DNA from: Tetracentron sinense
Lineage: Eukaryota; Streptophyta; Magnoliopsida; Trochodendrales; Trochodendraceae
Direction: 5' to 3'
NCBI GenBank assembly: GCA_015143295.1
Contig: CM026570.1
Coordinates: 26,295,250-26,359,249, forward strand
Length of the DNA: 64,000 bases
The notes under the pieces are model-generated. The model saw nothing but the letters and a program-made list of their open reading frames with translations. It was not told the origin of the DNA and did not search any database. Position 1 is the stretch's first letter. The number at the start of each line of letters is the position of its first letter. Positions 1 through 11,341 of the stretch are shown one piece after another. Made by a program: the position numbers and the translations under genes.

Positions 1-149
1 AATGGATTAAGTCAAGAAAGCCACGTGCCAAAGTTCTCATTTTTCTTAAGGAGGATTCGGGGCGTGACACATGGTGCCCGTAGGGAAATTTCGAGTGTTT
101 TGGAACGAACACTCAATGGGCCTAGTCCTTGCCTCGAAGGTATTGGGAC

Positions 150-388
150 AACCACCATTACCAAAAAAATAAGATAGGCAGGCGGGACATGAATCGATTG
201 TAGGCACCCTCACTGGCGTCATTATGGAATCTGGGAATTGGATGACTAGGAGGGGCATGCCTAAGTTGTGCCCTAGTATATGAAAGAGTTTTACCCTTGG
301 AAAAAGTGGCTTCGCCCTTCGAGGCTTTAGAGGGTCTCTCACTCAATCCTAGGGGCTCGATGAAGTGGAGATTCATGCTCTTCCTCAT
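150..388 (-). pseudogene. PF20167-like transposon protein, N-terminal fragment (unit 1)
   Basis: A short minus-strand reading frame contains SERPSKASKG followed by PRFHNDASEGAYNRF. A basic, Ser/Lys-rich N-terminus followed by a motif of F..D-A...Y type is how the 'putative plant transposon protein' family (PF20167) of plant retroelements usually begins. The frame is far shorter than the usual several-hundred-residue protein, and I read it as a fossil fragment. It follows a conserved TATA box and C/T-rich leader on the same strand. A middle part of the same kind of protein (VELVREFYSNVYNI) lies elsewhere in each unit. The family assignment is by motif only; a chance ORF conserved with the repeat is the alternative. 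Confidence 0.45.
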
Positions 389-389
389 T

Positions 390-640
390 GAAGTGGGTGT
401 TTGGCTCAGGTGCAAACCGAGAGGAAGGGTTGCTAAGGATTGTGGGTTTGGTTAAGGGAAGTGAGATATAGAATGAGAGAGTAAGGGTTGAATGAAGTCT
501 GGGGTGTTTGGCTTAACCGTGAGAGAAGGGTTGAGGCTTTAGGGGCTTGGGTGTGTAAGAACTCCCAAGGTTTGTTGGGGGGGGTGTGAACTTGGGATTG
601 AGGCGAGGGAACTTTCCCTATTTATAGACCTTGAGAGAAA
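390..640 (-). promoter_or_regulatory. TATA box and C/T-rich leader (unit 1)
   Basis: On the minus strand TATAAATAG (618-626) is followed by about 200 bases rich in C and T that lead to the ATG of the short PF20167-like frame. A TATA-type motif is kept at the matching place in units 2-5. A poly-C run (poly-G on the plus strand, 577-584) sits just downstream of the TATA box and changes length between units. Promoter activity is inferred. Confidence 0.5.
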
Positions 641-1243
641 GAGAGGGGGGGAGGAGACCAAAACAAAGATAAGTCTCCTCCTTATTGGTTGGGCTGCTTA
701 TGGAATTACATCAAGAAGTTTTGATTCCTCGACCCCAAGTAAAAACGGAATTCATGCTTGACCCCATGTAAAAACTGAATTCACTAGTATCACCCATTCT
801 GCAACATAACATACATTGAAAAAACATTTGATGCTGCCAACACAGCGAATAAAAAAAAGGCTCAATAATTGGACTAGAGATCATTTTTCAGTGCGGCAAA
901 CAAGGTGATATACATCAAATTAAGGTTCACCAAAATAACAAAACAAAAAAATAAAAAGTAAATGCGAAGATCAAATAGGCATGTATGTCAATAAGTCTAA
1001 ACCAGCATGTTCCAAGCTTTTCAGATCAAATAGACATGTGTATTATATTAACTCAACTTCTAAACCGGCATGTTCAAGTGGTTTCTAGAATTTCAAGTAT
1101 TCCATTTCATTCTACTGAATTAAGAAAAGAATAAGTATTCCATATCAATTATCAGATAAAAAAAACAAATAATGTCTCAATAAATAAACAATATGGAGAG
1201 ATCATGTAAAATATGGTAAGATATGTTGTGAGGTTTAACATAC

Positions 1244-1701
1244 CTAAAGTTCCAAATGACTTCGAGGAAAGGCCTCTGACAGCCTGATCAAAGTTTCCAG
1301 CTGCCTAACTACTCCCAGGAGTTGTATCACCTCTACGAAGCGCAACACAGGAATCCACCAAAAGTTTCCTAGCTTCTCAGCTGAGCTACGTGAATTTGAA
1401 AAAATTTTAAAGGGGTGAGGGTTACAACATATGGATTTTCGAACAACAGATTATCACCTCCGATTTCAAGGAAGAGTAGACAAACCTTGGGTTTCAAAGA
1501 CTTCACAAATACGATATAACACTTTACTAGCACAGTAGTGAATGCAGGAGCAAGTGCATCTTCATGCTTTTTATTAACTCTCACGATGTGGTGAGCAATG
1601 TGGTAATCCGTTTGATCGTCTAGATCACCAATCATAACATACACCAGATCAAACCTTGAAAGGATAGCAGGAGGAAGGGACACATTGTTCCATGCTTTCA
1701 A
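1244..1701 (-). pseudogene. MCM6 helicase exons, fragment (unit 1)
   Basis: Minus-strand exons of the MCM6 subunit of the MCM2-7 replicative helicase. The first exon (about 1490-1701) encodes [16 protein letters not shown], with the arginine-finger motif SRFD, then [11 protein letters not shown] and SLKPK, ending at a plausible GT donor. The next (about 1244-1395) encodes [18 protein letters not shown] and VRQLETLIRLSEAF..RSHLEL. Between GDTTPGS and RQLE the residues expected in MCM6 are missing and the frame shifts, so a small deletion is likely. The last codon before the donor reads TAG where module B copies have CAG. Everything N-terminal of the AAA+ C-half is absent. The intron shows this is a genomic copy, not a retrocopy. 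Confidence 0.88.
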
Positions 1702-1708
1702 AGCCTAG

Positions 1709-2154
1709 ATTCACATATTGAAATAATGTCCATTAACACATTGCAATGCAAACCCCAAAGGTAGAGACTTATTACAATAAACTCTTCTATTACAACTTGT
1801 TTGTAATTAGGGTCCTACTTAAATTCCAGCATTCCATATAGGGATTGGCAAATAGGTTCCTCTAGTGCCTAAGAGCAAGAGCATAGAGAATTGGCAAATA
1901 GTCTACGTATAGAGTCCTATTTAAATTCCGGCATTCCTTATAGGGAGGCAAATAGGAACCTCTTGTGGCTAAGAGCAAGAGCATTGGGGATTGGCAAATA
2001 GTCTACGTATAGAGGGGTTGGAATGGTTCTCATTCCTCTCTCCCTACATAAGAACCTCTAGTAGCGTCGATTACAACCTATAGAGTTCCTACCCACATAA
2101 GGTTATAGCTCTCCAACACTAATAATATAATTTAAAACAATTAATAAACCAATT
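1709..2154. repeat. Unique stretch with a ~100-bp direct duplication
   Basis: No gene is visible. Two adjacent copies of about 100 bases (1812-1913 and 1914-2014) share CTTAAATTCC or TTTAAATTCC, CAAGAGCAT and ATTGGCAAATAGTCTACG with scattered differences. This is a simple tandem duplication of unknown origin. Confidence 0.75.
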
Positions 2155-2876
2155 AAAGACTAAAATACTAGACAGAAACTAGAAAATGGATTCCTAGAAA
2201 TCAGATGAATTTCTGAAAAAAGATTTTTCCCGAGAAAATATACGATTCTTGGGAGTTCCAACACCTGGGAAATGTTTCCTAGATAATGGACGCATGAGAA
2301 TTTATAGGCAGGAAAGGGAGGAATTTTCACCTCCCTAGACGATGAGGGGGGCATATATATACCAAAATTGGAAACATAGATTGCGAAACATTTTCGCGTG
2401 ATGGGAAAACGATTTTCCCCTTTCGAATCTTCACTTGAAGAGTTAGATCTTAAGGAAGGTGTATAAACAACTAACATTTATTCGCAAGATACTCAAGTGT
2501 GCAGCCTCGTATGTCGATTCATGTCGTTCCTCTATTTGACTTTCTACGTTCATTCACGGAGAGCTAATGGCCTTCTCTATTCCTCAATGTGTGCACACAG
2601 CTAGGGATCACATCATTTTTCCTTTTCTTCTAACAAATGAAGAAGACTACAAAATAATCTAGAAAAACATTTTTTTTGTCTTTTCTATTGAACTGACATT
2701 TTACCCTCAAAACGATAGATTATGGTAAAAATCTAGAAATGATCTTTAAAATGATATACTATCAGACCAAAATCGGAGTTACAGTGATAGAATTATGATC
2801 TGTAAACCGAAATAGTGTTGATTCATTTAATCAAACCCCAAGGCCAAAAATCCTAGAGAGAGACGAAACTAGTATC
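2155..2876. repeat. Dispersed repeat R2, copy 1
   Basis: This block recurs at 58198-58690 and 59325-60045. Shared landmarks are TTTTCACCTCCCTAGACGATG, AACGATTTTCCCC, CAAGTGTGCAGCCTC and GAGAGACGAAACTAGTATC. I see no convincing coding frame and no clear termini. It ends where the LINE begins. Its presence on both sides of the macro-repeat array makes it a border marker. It may be a piece of a larger transposon, but the sequence does not tell me which. Confidence 0.8.
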
Positions 2877-2886
2877 ATGGGGCCTT

Positions 2887-4899
2887 ATTTGTAAGGTGGA
2901 CATAGACAAGGCCTATGATCATGTAAATTGGGCTTTTCTCAACTCTATTCTAGGCAGGATGGGGTTTGGGTTGATGTGGAGGCGTTGGATGAGGGTTTGT
3001 GTGTCCTCGGTGTCTTTTACAGTCCTCTCCTTAATAGGAGTCCAGTGGAGTTTTGCCCTATCTCTAAAGGTTTACGTCAGGGAGATCCACTTTCTCCCTT
3101 CTTGTTCGTGATTGTCTCTGAGGCTTTGAGCCACATGTTATCTAGGGCAGAGGGAAGAGTGTTTGAAGGGTTTCCAATTGGTCCGTCGAGGCTTCGCATA
3201 TAGCATCTTTAGTTTGATGATGATACCCTCATCTTTTGCAAATCCCAAAGAGGCGATCTCCTGTATCTTAGATGTCTCCTTCGTCTTTTTGAGGTTGTGT
3301 CAGGTTTGAGAGTTAACTTAAGGAAATCAGAGATTGTGAGTGTAGTTCTAGTTCCTGACATAGATCTTCTTGCAGAATGTCTAGGTTGTTCCATGGGATC
3401 ACTTCCGTCAGTGTACCTAGGTATACCTTTGGGGGAGAATTTCAAAGCTCAAGCGGTGTGGGCCCCAGTGCTAGAAAGAGTAGTCAAACGTCTCTCAGGA
3501 TGGAAATTAGTCTGCTTATCTAAAGGGAGTAAATTGACTCTTACCCAAAGCTCCCTAAGTAGTCTTCCTCCTAATTTTATGTCCACTTTAACCATTCCAC
3601 ATTCGCTCGCTACTTCTTTGGAGTGAATCCAAAGGAACTTTCTATGGCATGAGAAAGGAGACACTTTCAAATATCATCTAATCGCTTGGAAGAATATGGG
3701 TCGGCCAAAGGAGAGTGGGGTTTGAATCTCAAGTCGCTAGTCCAGGTTAATAAAGTCTTGGTAGGAAAATAGATTTGGAGGTTTGGGGAGAAGAGGGATA
3801 GTCTGTGGCATTCTGTGATTGTTGCCAAATATGGGGAAAGCTTGTGTTGGGTCTCGAGTGAAGTGAAGGGCTCTCATGGCCAAAGTCTCTGGAAGGGCAT
3901 TTTGACCAATGCCAACCTTGTGGTGCCTTATTTCAAGTATTGAGTTGGGAGGGGTTCGGAGGTCAGATTTTGGATGGATGTGTGGTGTGGGGCATCTAAG
4001 CTAAAGGATGACTTTGGGAACCTCTTCATGCTAACTTTTGATAGGACAGTCTTGGTTCAGGATTCTTATGAGAGTTCGGGTGAGGGGGTGGTGTGGTGTC
4101 TGAGTATGCGTTGGGGTTTGAATAATTGGGAAATAGAGGATGACTCGCCTCTTGGAGTGCGTCAACTTGTTATCCCCTTGTGTCGAGCTTAGGAATAGTA
4201 GGATTTGGACTAGAGACAACCATGGTCGATTTTCAGTAAGATGATTGCTACAATATTTGTCTCTAGTTCCCTCTGGGTCGTTTCCTTATAGGATTATGTG
4301 GAATCCTGGCATTCCTTCAAAGGTATTGTTCTTCTTATGGAATACAACTTTGAATAAAATTCTAACATGTGACCATTTACAGAGTAGAGGATAGAGGATG
4401 GCTAACCGTTGTTTTTGTGCATGCAAGCGAAAGAGTCTGTGGATCATCTCTTATTACACTGTCCTATTGTGTCTGAGTTATGGGGGTACTTTCTCTCCCG
4501 TGTGGGGTAGGCTGGGTCTTTCCCTCATCCTTTCTAGACTTCTTATCTTGTTGGACGAAGGTTCATGCGGATGGGGCGACGGAGGCAATTTGGGCAGTGC
4601 TTCCTAGGGCCATCTCTTGGATGATTTAGAAGGAACGAAACCGTAAGGTGTTTGAGGATTCCTCTTCTACAGTGGAGCGCATTTGTTCTAGGACCCATTT
4701 GGTTGTATTGGAATGGACAGGGCTAGTCTTTGATGTGGAAGCCCTGAGGGAGGTTCTGGGGTGATCAGGTGTGTCGGAGTCCCGAGGCGTGTGGGTAGGG
4801 TTTATGTGCTTGTAACCCTTTCCCTTGGTTGGTTTCTATCGATCTTCTATTTCCTTTTTGATATATAATTTGAGCTTGCTTATTGATCCAAAAAAAAAA
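2887..4899 (+). mobile_element. L1-type LINE, 5'-truncated, decayed
   Basis: Non-LTR retrotransposon reverse transcriptase on the plus strand, read across frames. Motifs in order: [11 protein letters not shown] (about 2899), [12 protein letters not shown] (about 3072), FDDDTLIFC, the active-site box corresponding to Y/FADD (about 3214), VYLGIPLG (about 3412) and SGWK. A C-terminal zinc-finger-type region (zf-RVT) follows, with SKVLFFLWNTTLNKILTCD (about 4317), ANRCFCACKRKSLWII and further on. It ends in a poly-A tract at 4890-4899. The endonuclease domain and the start of the RT are missing, as expected for 5' truncation. At least one frame change near 3060 and several stops (after the RT core and in the C-terminal part) mean it cannot be active. 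No clear target duplication was found. Confidence 0.9.
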
Positions 4900-5038
4900 T
4901 TCACTGAAAGGTTGAATGGTCATTATGACTGGCATATAATAGATCCCAAAATTGAATTATCATAATAACATTTACTTGGGAAATGATTAATATATGAAAA
5001 CAAGTTGTTTGCCCTAGTTATTTAAGTTACATTATCAA

Positions 5039-6038
5039 GCATGGTTTAAAATATCGATACGTATCGACCCATACGGGCTGATATGTATCCTATTTGGAGC
5101 TACCCGATATACTAGTACGCTGGAAAAAAAAATTTCATTGTATCGGGCCGATACAGGCTCGATACACTCTATATGGGGATTTTTCAGTTAATTTTTTTCT
5201 CTTTCCATTTACACTAGGATCTACAATACAGGCCTGATACATACAACTTATTTACATAATATATTATTTAAGTAAATGATTTTAACTTGATTTTACTTTT
5301 ATTTACTTTAAATATTAATATATAAATAAGGTCATCCCCTGGTTATGATGCCTCAGCCCAGCCCTACTTATCAAGAGCCACTGGTTATAATCCCAGCTCA
5401 ACCCTACTTATTAGGAGCCACTAGTTATGATGCTCAGTCCTAATCTTCGACTCACAGTTATGGACAGATCACGACTCAGCAACAGGAATATGTACAAATT
5501 TACCTGGGCATGTACTGCACGATGATAACTTGGACACAGTGGTGTCATCATGTCTGAACCACTGTTAACATATCACTCTACTCAATTCCTGATCCCACAA
5601 TGATAGAGTATGAATTGACACAAAGCTCGAAGTGGTATTTAGCTTCTATCATATATGTAATTTGATTGGTGAATACAAAGGTCTATATATTTTCATATTT
5701 TTGATTGATGAATGCAAGCAAGCTTCTATCACTTGGTTAAGTAATTATTTCATATATATTTATCAGCGCGCACGCTTTTTTTAACTTATAAATTTGTTAA
5801 CTCTCATATGTATGATTATAAATGTAGTTTGAGGCCTTTATTTAGTTTGTTTTTAACTTATATTTGCATTAAAAGAGGTTTTATGCAAGGTATCCAAGTT
5901 TTTCCTTGCGTATCGAAGCTTTTTTTAGCGTATCTTGTATTTTTCCACCGTATCCAACCAATACGGTACCGATACGCCGATACGTATCCTATCTTGGACT
6001 TACCGATACGGCGACCGATACCGATATTTTGAACCATG
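5039..6038. mobile_element. Non-autonomous hAT element, 1.0 kb, with 8-bp TSD
   Basis: The ends are inverted repeats: CATGGTTTAAAATATCG at the left, and the right end reads CATGGTTCAAAATATCGG on the other strand. The element is flanked by the identical 8-mer ATTATCAA (5031-5038 and 6039-6046). An 8-bp duplication and CA.GG-type ends fit the hAT superfamily. Sub-terminal regions are rich in CGATAC / GTATCG motifs in both orientations. The inside has a short internal duplication around 5340-5450 (GGTTATGAT...CTACTTAT) but no transposase I can recognise. Related, less complete copies lie at 13866-14040 and 62672-62870. Confidence 0.88.
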
Positions 6039-6046
6039 ATTATCAA

Positions 6047-6879
6047 TTTGTAAAACACTAAAGTGATATATTTGTATTTTATCTTCATATGATATTTTGC
6101 AGAGTTTTTCTGCTTTGTTCTTCTACAAATTTGTACATACTTGATTACTCGACCACACAATTACAATTTTATGATAGTTTTTCCTAAAATTTCCGATGAA
6201 GTAAAAGTAGTTTATTAATCTTAAAAAAAGATATATAAAACTATCCCAATGACAGATAAACCAAAATCTGTACAGAAGACAAATACTTGGCCAGAAAAAA
6301 CTAGAAAGGCTACCCAATTCTCTTTTACGAAGAATGATTTTATGATGCTTTTAAGATTTTCAACAACAAAACAGGAAGTTTTATTTTTCCGCTTTCTATA
6401 AGAGTATGGCTTTCCTCTCATATTCCCACACATTCACGGAAAACTTATGCTCCGCTAGTCAATTTAAGGAGAAGTATCACATCTTGCAAAGATAATGATA
6501 GAAAAATACAAAAGCTGCTAGGAAATGCATCCACTAGGTTCAAGGAAGACTGTAACTAGAACTTTGTGATTACTGGTTCTCAAACTCAATCGAAGTCATC
6601 AACATGCTACTATGGGTTCAAAACAATTTGATGGATTAATTCTTAACTAGTTGCACCAATGATGTAAGGGAACTATAACAAAAAGAAATTCCTGCTTGTT
6701 AAACATGTACATGCCAGTTGTAGAAATATCGCTCTTGTAAATAATAAAACTTTCTAGTTTGGGGAAATTATAACCTTGCAAGTTTGCTTCACAGTTCAAG
6801 TTGATATAAATCTCGAGCCAATAAAATTATATTGCCAGATGATGAATAATAATGGTACAATATTGGGAATTTTACTAGA
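6047..6879. other. AT-rich intergenic sequence, nothing recognised
   Basis: No coding frame, repeat boundary or RNA gene could be supported here. Short frames on both strands have no recognisable motif and low-complexity composition. Confidence 0.6.
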
Positions 6880-8759
6880 ATCGAAGGCATACCCACCTTG
6901 CTGTTCACTCACATTCACATTAGCCTTCATCCCTTTCAACCTCTACAGAAAACTTCATCGGTCATCTTCTGCTTCACGGGTGGCGGCAAGTCCTCTGCTT
7001 CTTCTCTAGAAAATCCCTCCTTGATTTCCTTAATCTTTTTCCCACAAATAACAAGTACCTCATTAGATCAAGCCGCGAAGAGAAAACTTAAAGCACCCAG
7101 AGTCCCCAAAAGTCCAAGCGAACAAATCTACAAATTGCTAAAGGAGTACCAACAATGACAAAAAAATCCCCAAAACTAAAATGTAGGTCTCACCAATCTA
7201 ACAAGCTATATGGGCCCCCTTCCATAGTTGCTCGCATTAATCTACCGTAGAGGGAAATCAATAGTCTAATAATGTCACTGACGTTAAATAAAAATGTGTC
7301 TGTTCATGAGCAATGCAGCCAACCACCCTTTCATACATATATGTGGCCCACAATGCATCAATCAAGGTCATCCAGTTGTTGTCTAACCTCATGGATATAT
7401 GGGCAACAATCCAAAAATCCTACAAGTGAGGCGATATAACATTTAATTCTAAGACCAAAACATGGATAACTAATTAACAACTCATCGTGGAGAATAAAAT
7501 CCACACAGTGTGCAGTTAGGACTCTCCAATGGTATGGGGTTTCAAATACTGCACATCTAATCATCTAGAACAATGATTTTGGAGTGCATGTATAGGTCCA
7601 GGATAAGGTGGTTCGCTACATCATCTATGGTTCAGCAAGGTGCATCATATATTTGCTTGAAAGTGCCTTGTGCATAGTAAATAATAAGCAAGAGGGAAAT
7701 TACAGCTCTTAGCATGGCTTTTCCACTGTTTTAGCTCTCTCTGCAGCTATTCTTCCTTAAGATTATATGGTACCATTTAAAATCTGCAATATTAAGAATG
7801 AAGATTATAAATAACACCTAATTTAAAAAAGCATAATGAAGAGGTAAAATTAATTACCCTAAACTAAATTACTGAACCATATTGAAACACCAAACAACTC
7901 ACTATTAAAAAAAATTGTTTTCTATTGGTTCAATTCTTCTCTGTGCTTAAATTTATACAATTGTTATGAAAAGGCACAATAATTAAACTCAGTGTCTCTT
8001 ACCTTGCAAAGTTGTAATCTCGATGTGCACATGCTGGAAACAGAACCATTGATAACGGAACCAGGCCAAAACAATCAATAGATGTAGCCGGACTAATTAC
8101 CGGAAAACCCTAACCCTAGCCCTAATATTCCCCATTTAAATTTGATCCATACAAAAGAAAAACAAAAGTAATAAACAAGGGGAAAACATTAATTTTTTAA
8201 AAAGAATTCTTAGACAATGGATGAAATAAACACGAAAGCTCAAGAAGAGACAACCTTCTGCAAGCCCTCGTGTTGAAGAGCTTAAGAAAATTCATCATTC
8301 CCATGTGGAGGGGTTCTCCTCCTTGGCTGTACCCCTACAACATCCACCTTGATATGCGGCTGTCAAGCAATTAAATAACCCAATAAAATATTAAATTTAG
8401 CAGGATAACATCCGAGCAAAGTTTTAGACTAAAGCCCTAAAAGAATTTTTTAAAAAATATGCTGCAAATGTTTGGAAATTCAAGGATGAAAAGCATGCAA
8501 AGAAAATTACCAAGATCTACCATGGCTTCTTAAGTGTTGTAGGGCTTGCGGAGCTTTTTAAGGTGCAGTGGGTGGTATAACCTTGAGCACGTTTGAACTC
8601 TGCTCCTAATTTTCTTGTTCATTTTCATTTCAGAATAGCCATATAGGCAAGCAGATTTAAACCAAAAAAAATTAGCAAAATGTGATCAACAAGACATGAA
8701 AAATGGAAAAATATATCCTCAACTAAGGGAGAAGGATTATAACCTGCATTACTAGAACC

Positions 8760-9060
8760 AAGGGTCGACATATTATATGATTCAAATCAATATTCAGATT
8801 ACAGATTCACTACATATTCGAATCAAACTAATAAAAAATAGTAACAATATTCAGATTACAGATTCACAATAAATTCAAATCAACAAATTCAGAGATTCAA
8901 TTACAGACAATATTCAGATTAAAACAGAATCAGATGATAGTTTCAATATTCAGATTAAAACAATAATAATAAAAGTATCAGAACAAAATATACTTAATTA
9001 GATTCGCCACAGATTATCAGAATCAGATATTTAGAAATTTAAAGTATCACAACAGATTAG
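8760..9060. repeat. Degenerate AT-rich tandem motif
   Basis: The motif AATATTCAGATTA with variants recurs several times, interspersed with ATTCAAATCAA. It looks like a decayed microsatellite-like stretch inside the presumed intron of the unidentified minus-strand gene. Confidence 0.6.
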
Positions 9061-9299
9061 GGACAAACCATATAAATAAACGAACCAGGCAATTGATGAT
9101 TATTGCACATTTATATTTAGAATTAGATTAGGGGCAAACCATCATAAGCAACAAATAAAGGTTAGGCTCTTAGGGACAAATCAGAAGATAGATAATAAGA
9201 ATAACATAGGGTTTTAGAGCACGGTAGTTAGATGTATATAATTTTTAAAAAGAAAAATCAAAAGACTAAAAAAGAAACTCAGATTATGGACCAATCTTG

Positions 9300-9498
9300 C
9301 AAATAATAGTTCAGTAGAAGTATCTAATAAGTTCAATTACAAACACATGTCAATCAGATGATAGGTAGTAACATAGTGAATCTCTTGGTCATTTTACAAA
9401 TAATAGTTCAGTAGATGTATCTAATAAGTTCAATTACAAACACATGTCAATCAGAAGATAGGCAGTAACATAGTGAATCTTTTTGTCATTTTACAAAG
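9300..9498. repeat. 98-bp direct tandem duplication
   Basis: Two adjacent copies (9300-9396 and 9397-9498) share AAATAATAGTTCAGTAGA, AAGTTCAATTACAAACACA and AACATAGTGAATC with a few differences. No coding content. Confidence 0.85.
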
Positions 9499-10948
9499 GG
9501 GTTGAAGCTTTCGGATATCATCTTGGAAGCAAGAGATGCATAACAGACCAAACACCAAGTACTGAACACCTCTCTGTTAAATCTTATAGAACCATGACAC
9601 CATAACTATAACTTCTGCACATAATTCAATTTGAAATGTACAAATCCATACAACATTTTCCTGAATCAAGAGATTCCTTCTCCTTTAATTGCCTAATCGA
9701 TCCGGCAGATAATCTTTGAATTTCTAAAGAACCCTAATACCATGACAATCATCTATAGACATGCCAATTACAAAAATAAAATCAAAAATATGCCACAAAG
9801 ACAAAAAAAATATTTCTCTAGATCTTTTGATTCTTTATTCCAATTATACCAAGTTATTTTTTTCAGTAATATATCCAGAAATTCAGGACAAGAAAAAAGA
9901 TAAGCAAAACTTAGGGATGAAACAGATTGCTATTTATGAGATCTCACTACCTGACGGTGGTGTTGCTGGGGTTCCCACAGTAGACGTGCAGTTGAACGGA
10001 GCAGGAGAGTCTCTGAAGATCATCTGCTGTAAAGGAATCTTCTTAGGATTATCTACAACGGCGTTTGGAGGGATCGCTACGGCCTAATAAGAATTTTCTC
10101 AGACGCAGTATTGAGGATGATGATGATTCAGAGGCAACGGAGTCTGGTAGCTCGCGGTGTAGAGGATGCCGGTTTTGCCCTTCTTCGACATTATCTTCTT
10201 TCTTAGTTGGGACATTGATTGAGTGATCGATTGATACGAGATTCTCTGCAACACCACAGTTCCATTATTGTAATCGAATAACAAAACTCCGAAGACAAAT
10301 CAGAATCAAAATCAACTGATATATGACGTGGTGACTTAAATTCGTGGGGGAGATGTTCCTGAATTAGAGAGCGAACCAATTAAAGAAAATTAGATCAACA
10401 GAATCAGCTAAAAGGGGAAAATATAATCCTTACAGAAGAAAATGGAGAGATAAATCGAATAGAAAATGGAAAAAGAATTACCAGTTCCTCCATCACCAAA
10501 CAATCACGAGTTTGAAGGTCGGACAATCAACGGTCTTCTGATCCGGTAAAGCCTGTAAAGGAAAATTATTAAAACCTTAATTACGATCAAGAACAGGAAC
10601 TGTAACAGGAAAAAACCCCAAACCCTAATTCTAACAAAAAAAAACAGGAGATCGAAGAACAACGAACAAAGCAAGAGAAGATCGATAGGTAACATAAAAA
10701 TCCGAACAAGATCAGTGAAAACCCTAGTGAGGAAACGAAATCTGCCATTGATTTCTCTTCTGAAAATTTCTGTATCAGTAGTCATTTAATCAATATTGAG
10801 TTTTTCTTTTTAATCTGAGACTGGAACTCGAGCAAGAGAGGAAGAGGACCTCTGAACAGGTACTTTGAGAGAGCCGTTGGGAGAGGAGAGAGCCTCGAAG
10901 CTTTGAGAGATTCGGTGGACGATTTAGGATTTGAATTTGAGTAGAAAT

Positions 10949-10990
10949 CTAGTATATATACTAGTAGGCGCTGCACGTGCAAGGCACGTG
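10949..10990 (-). promoter_or_regulatory. TATA box and paired G-boxes of a minus-strand promoter
   Basis: A perfect 16-base palindrome CTAGTATATATACTAG (10949-10964) supplies a TATA box. Directly upstream, for minus-strand transcription, lie two CACGTG G-boxes six bases apart edge to edge (10974-10979 and 10985-10990). bZIP and bHLH factors are known to bind such sites. A CT-rich leader follows downstream. The layout is that of a plant class II core promoter, and it supports a gene or former gene on the minus strand below 10925. Confidence 0.6.
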
Positions 10991-11039
10991 CAGGTTTTCA
11001 AATTTTTTTATTGGTTTGGTGATAGAAATTCTTAGTAGA

Positions 11040-11160
11040 GTCAGACTGTCAGTCAGTAAGGGTTAGGTTGGGCAGTGGAGCTCTTGCTTACTCATACAGG
11101 GTGGGATTAGATCCCTGGACCTCCAACATGGGAAGGCCACAACCCTACCAATCATGTACT
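11040..11160 (-). mobile_element. Possible SINE fragment
   Basis: On the minus strand GGAGGTCCAGGGATCTAATCC resembles the B-box half of plant tRNA-derived SINEs, and shares GAGGTCCAGGG with the better SINE at 12370. An A box is not clear and no target duplication was found. Confidence 0.3.
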
Positions 11161-11341
11161 AATTAAGTAATTATAATAAGCCCTTAACAGTGGCATATTA
11201 GGGGGAAACTTTGGCTTCTAAGATATCTGTTAACCCGGTCTTGAAAACGACGATGCATTCTTGGTTGGATTAGAAATGTATTGCGATGGTGGCATAGAAA
11301 TTATTCAAATAGTGGGGTGTTTTGGTCATTTGAAGCCATAC

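Larger units (their letters stand above)
69..1708. repeat. Macro-repeat unit 1, isolated partial copy
   Basis: From CATGGTGCCCGTAGGG at about 69 to the end of the MCM6 exon at about 1708 the sequence matches the same part of units 2-5 (compare 19352 onward and 42888-44540). Both ends are abrupt: the first 68 bases and everything after 1708 do not match the unit. It carries the PF20167-like ORF, the TATA box and leader, about 600 bases of AT-rich non-coding unit sequence (640-1240) and MCM6 exons, but no LRR part. Its separation from the main array suggests an ectopic copy or a remnant of a once longer array (inference). Confidence 0.9.
6880..10925 (-). pseudogene. Possible multi-exon host gene, unidentified, perhaps decayed
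   Basis: A minus-strand gene is suggested by the promoter at 10949-10990, a CT-rich 5' leader, a start ATGGAGGAACTG (10493-10482) directly followed by a GTAATT donor, and a second exon at 10083-9951 (acceptor TTATTAG, donor CAG|GTAGTG). That exon stays open and reads VVDNPKKIPLQQMIFRDS then GTPATPPSG. Further candidate exons are 8615-8525 (VIPPTAP region), 8356-8287 (VQPRRRTPPHGNDEFS then stop), a 31-base mini-exon 8033-8003 with strong sites on both sides, 7756-7690 (LQRELKQWKSHAKS) and 7130-6960 (GLLGTLGALSFLFAA, membrane-like, then KKIKEIKEGFSREEAEDLPP). I do not recognise the protein. Stops inside the last candidate exons suggest decay, or that I have joined unrelated pieces. Splicing evidence would decide. 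Confidence 0.35.

Noticed and set aside
6898-7158. Plus-strand frame ending in KAPRVPKSPSEQIYKLL
   Set aside because: It overlaps the minus-strand candidate exon with a membrane segment and has no splice or promoter support. One of the two must be a shadow, and this one has less support.
8100-8125. Telomere-like CCCTAACCCTA near 8110 (also 27620)
   Set aside because: Only two or three degenerate units, no array.
10504-10785. 93-codon hydrophobic open frame on the minus strand
   Set aside because: It spans the presumed 5' leader and an AT-rich, T-run-driven stretch. Hydrophobicity follows from T-rich DNA, and the better start is ATGGAGGAACTG at 10493.
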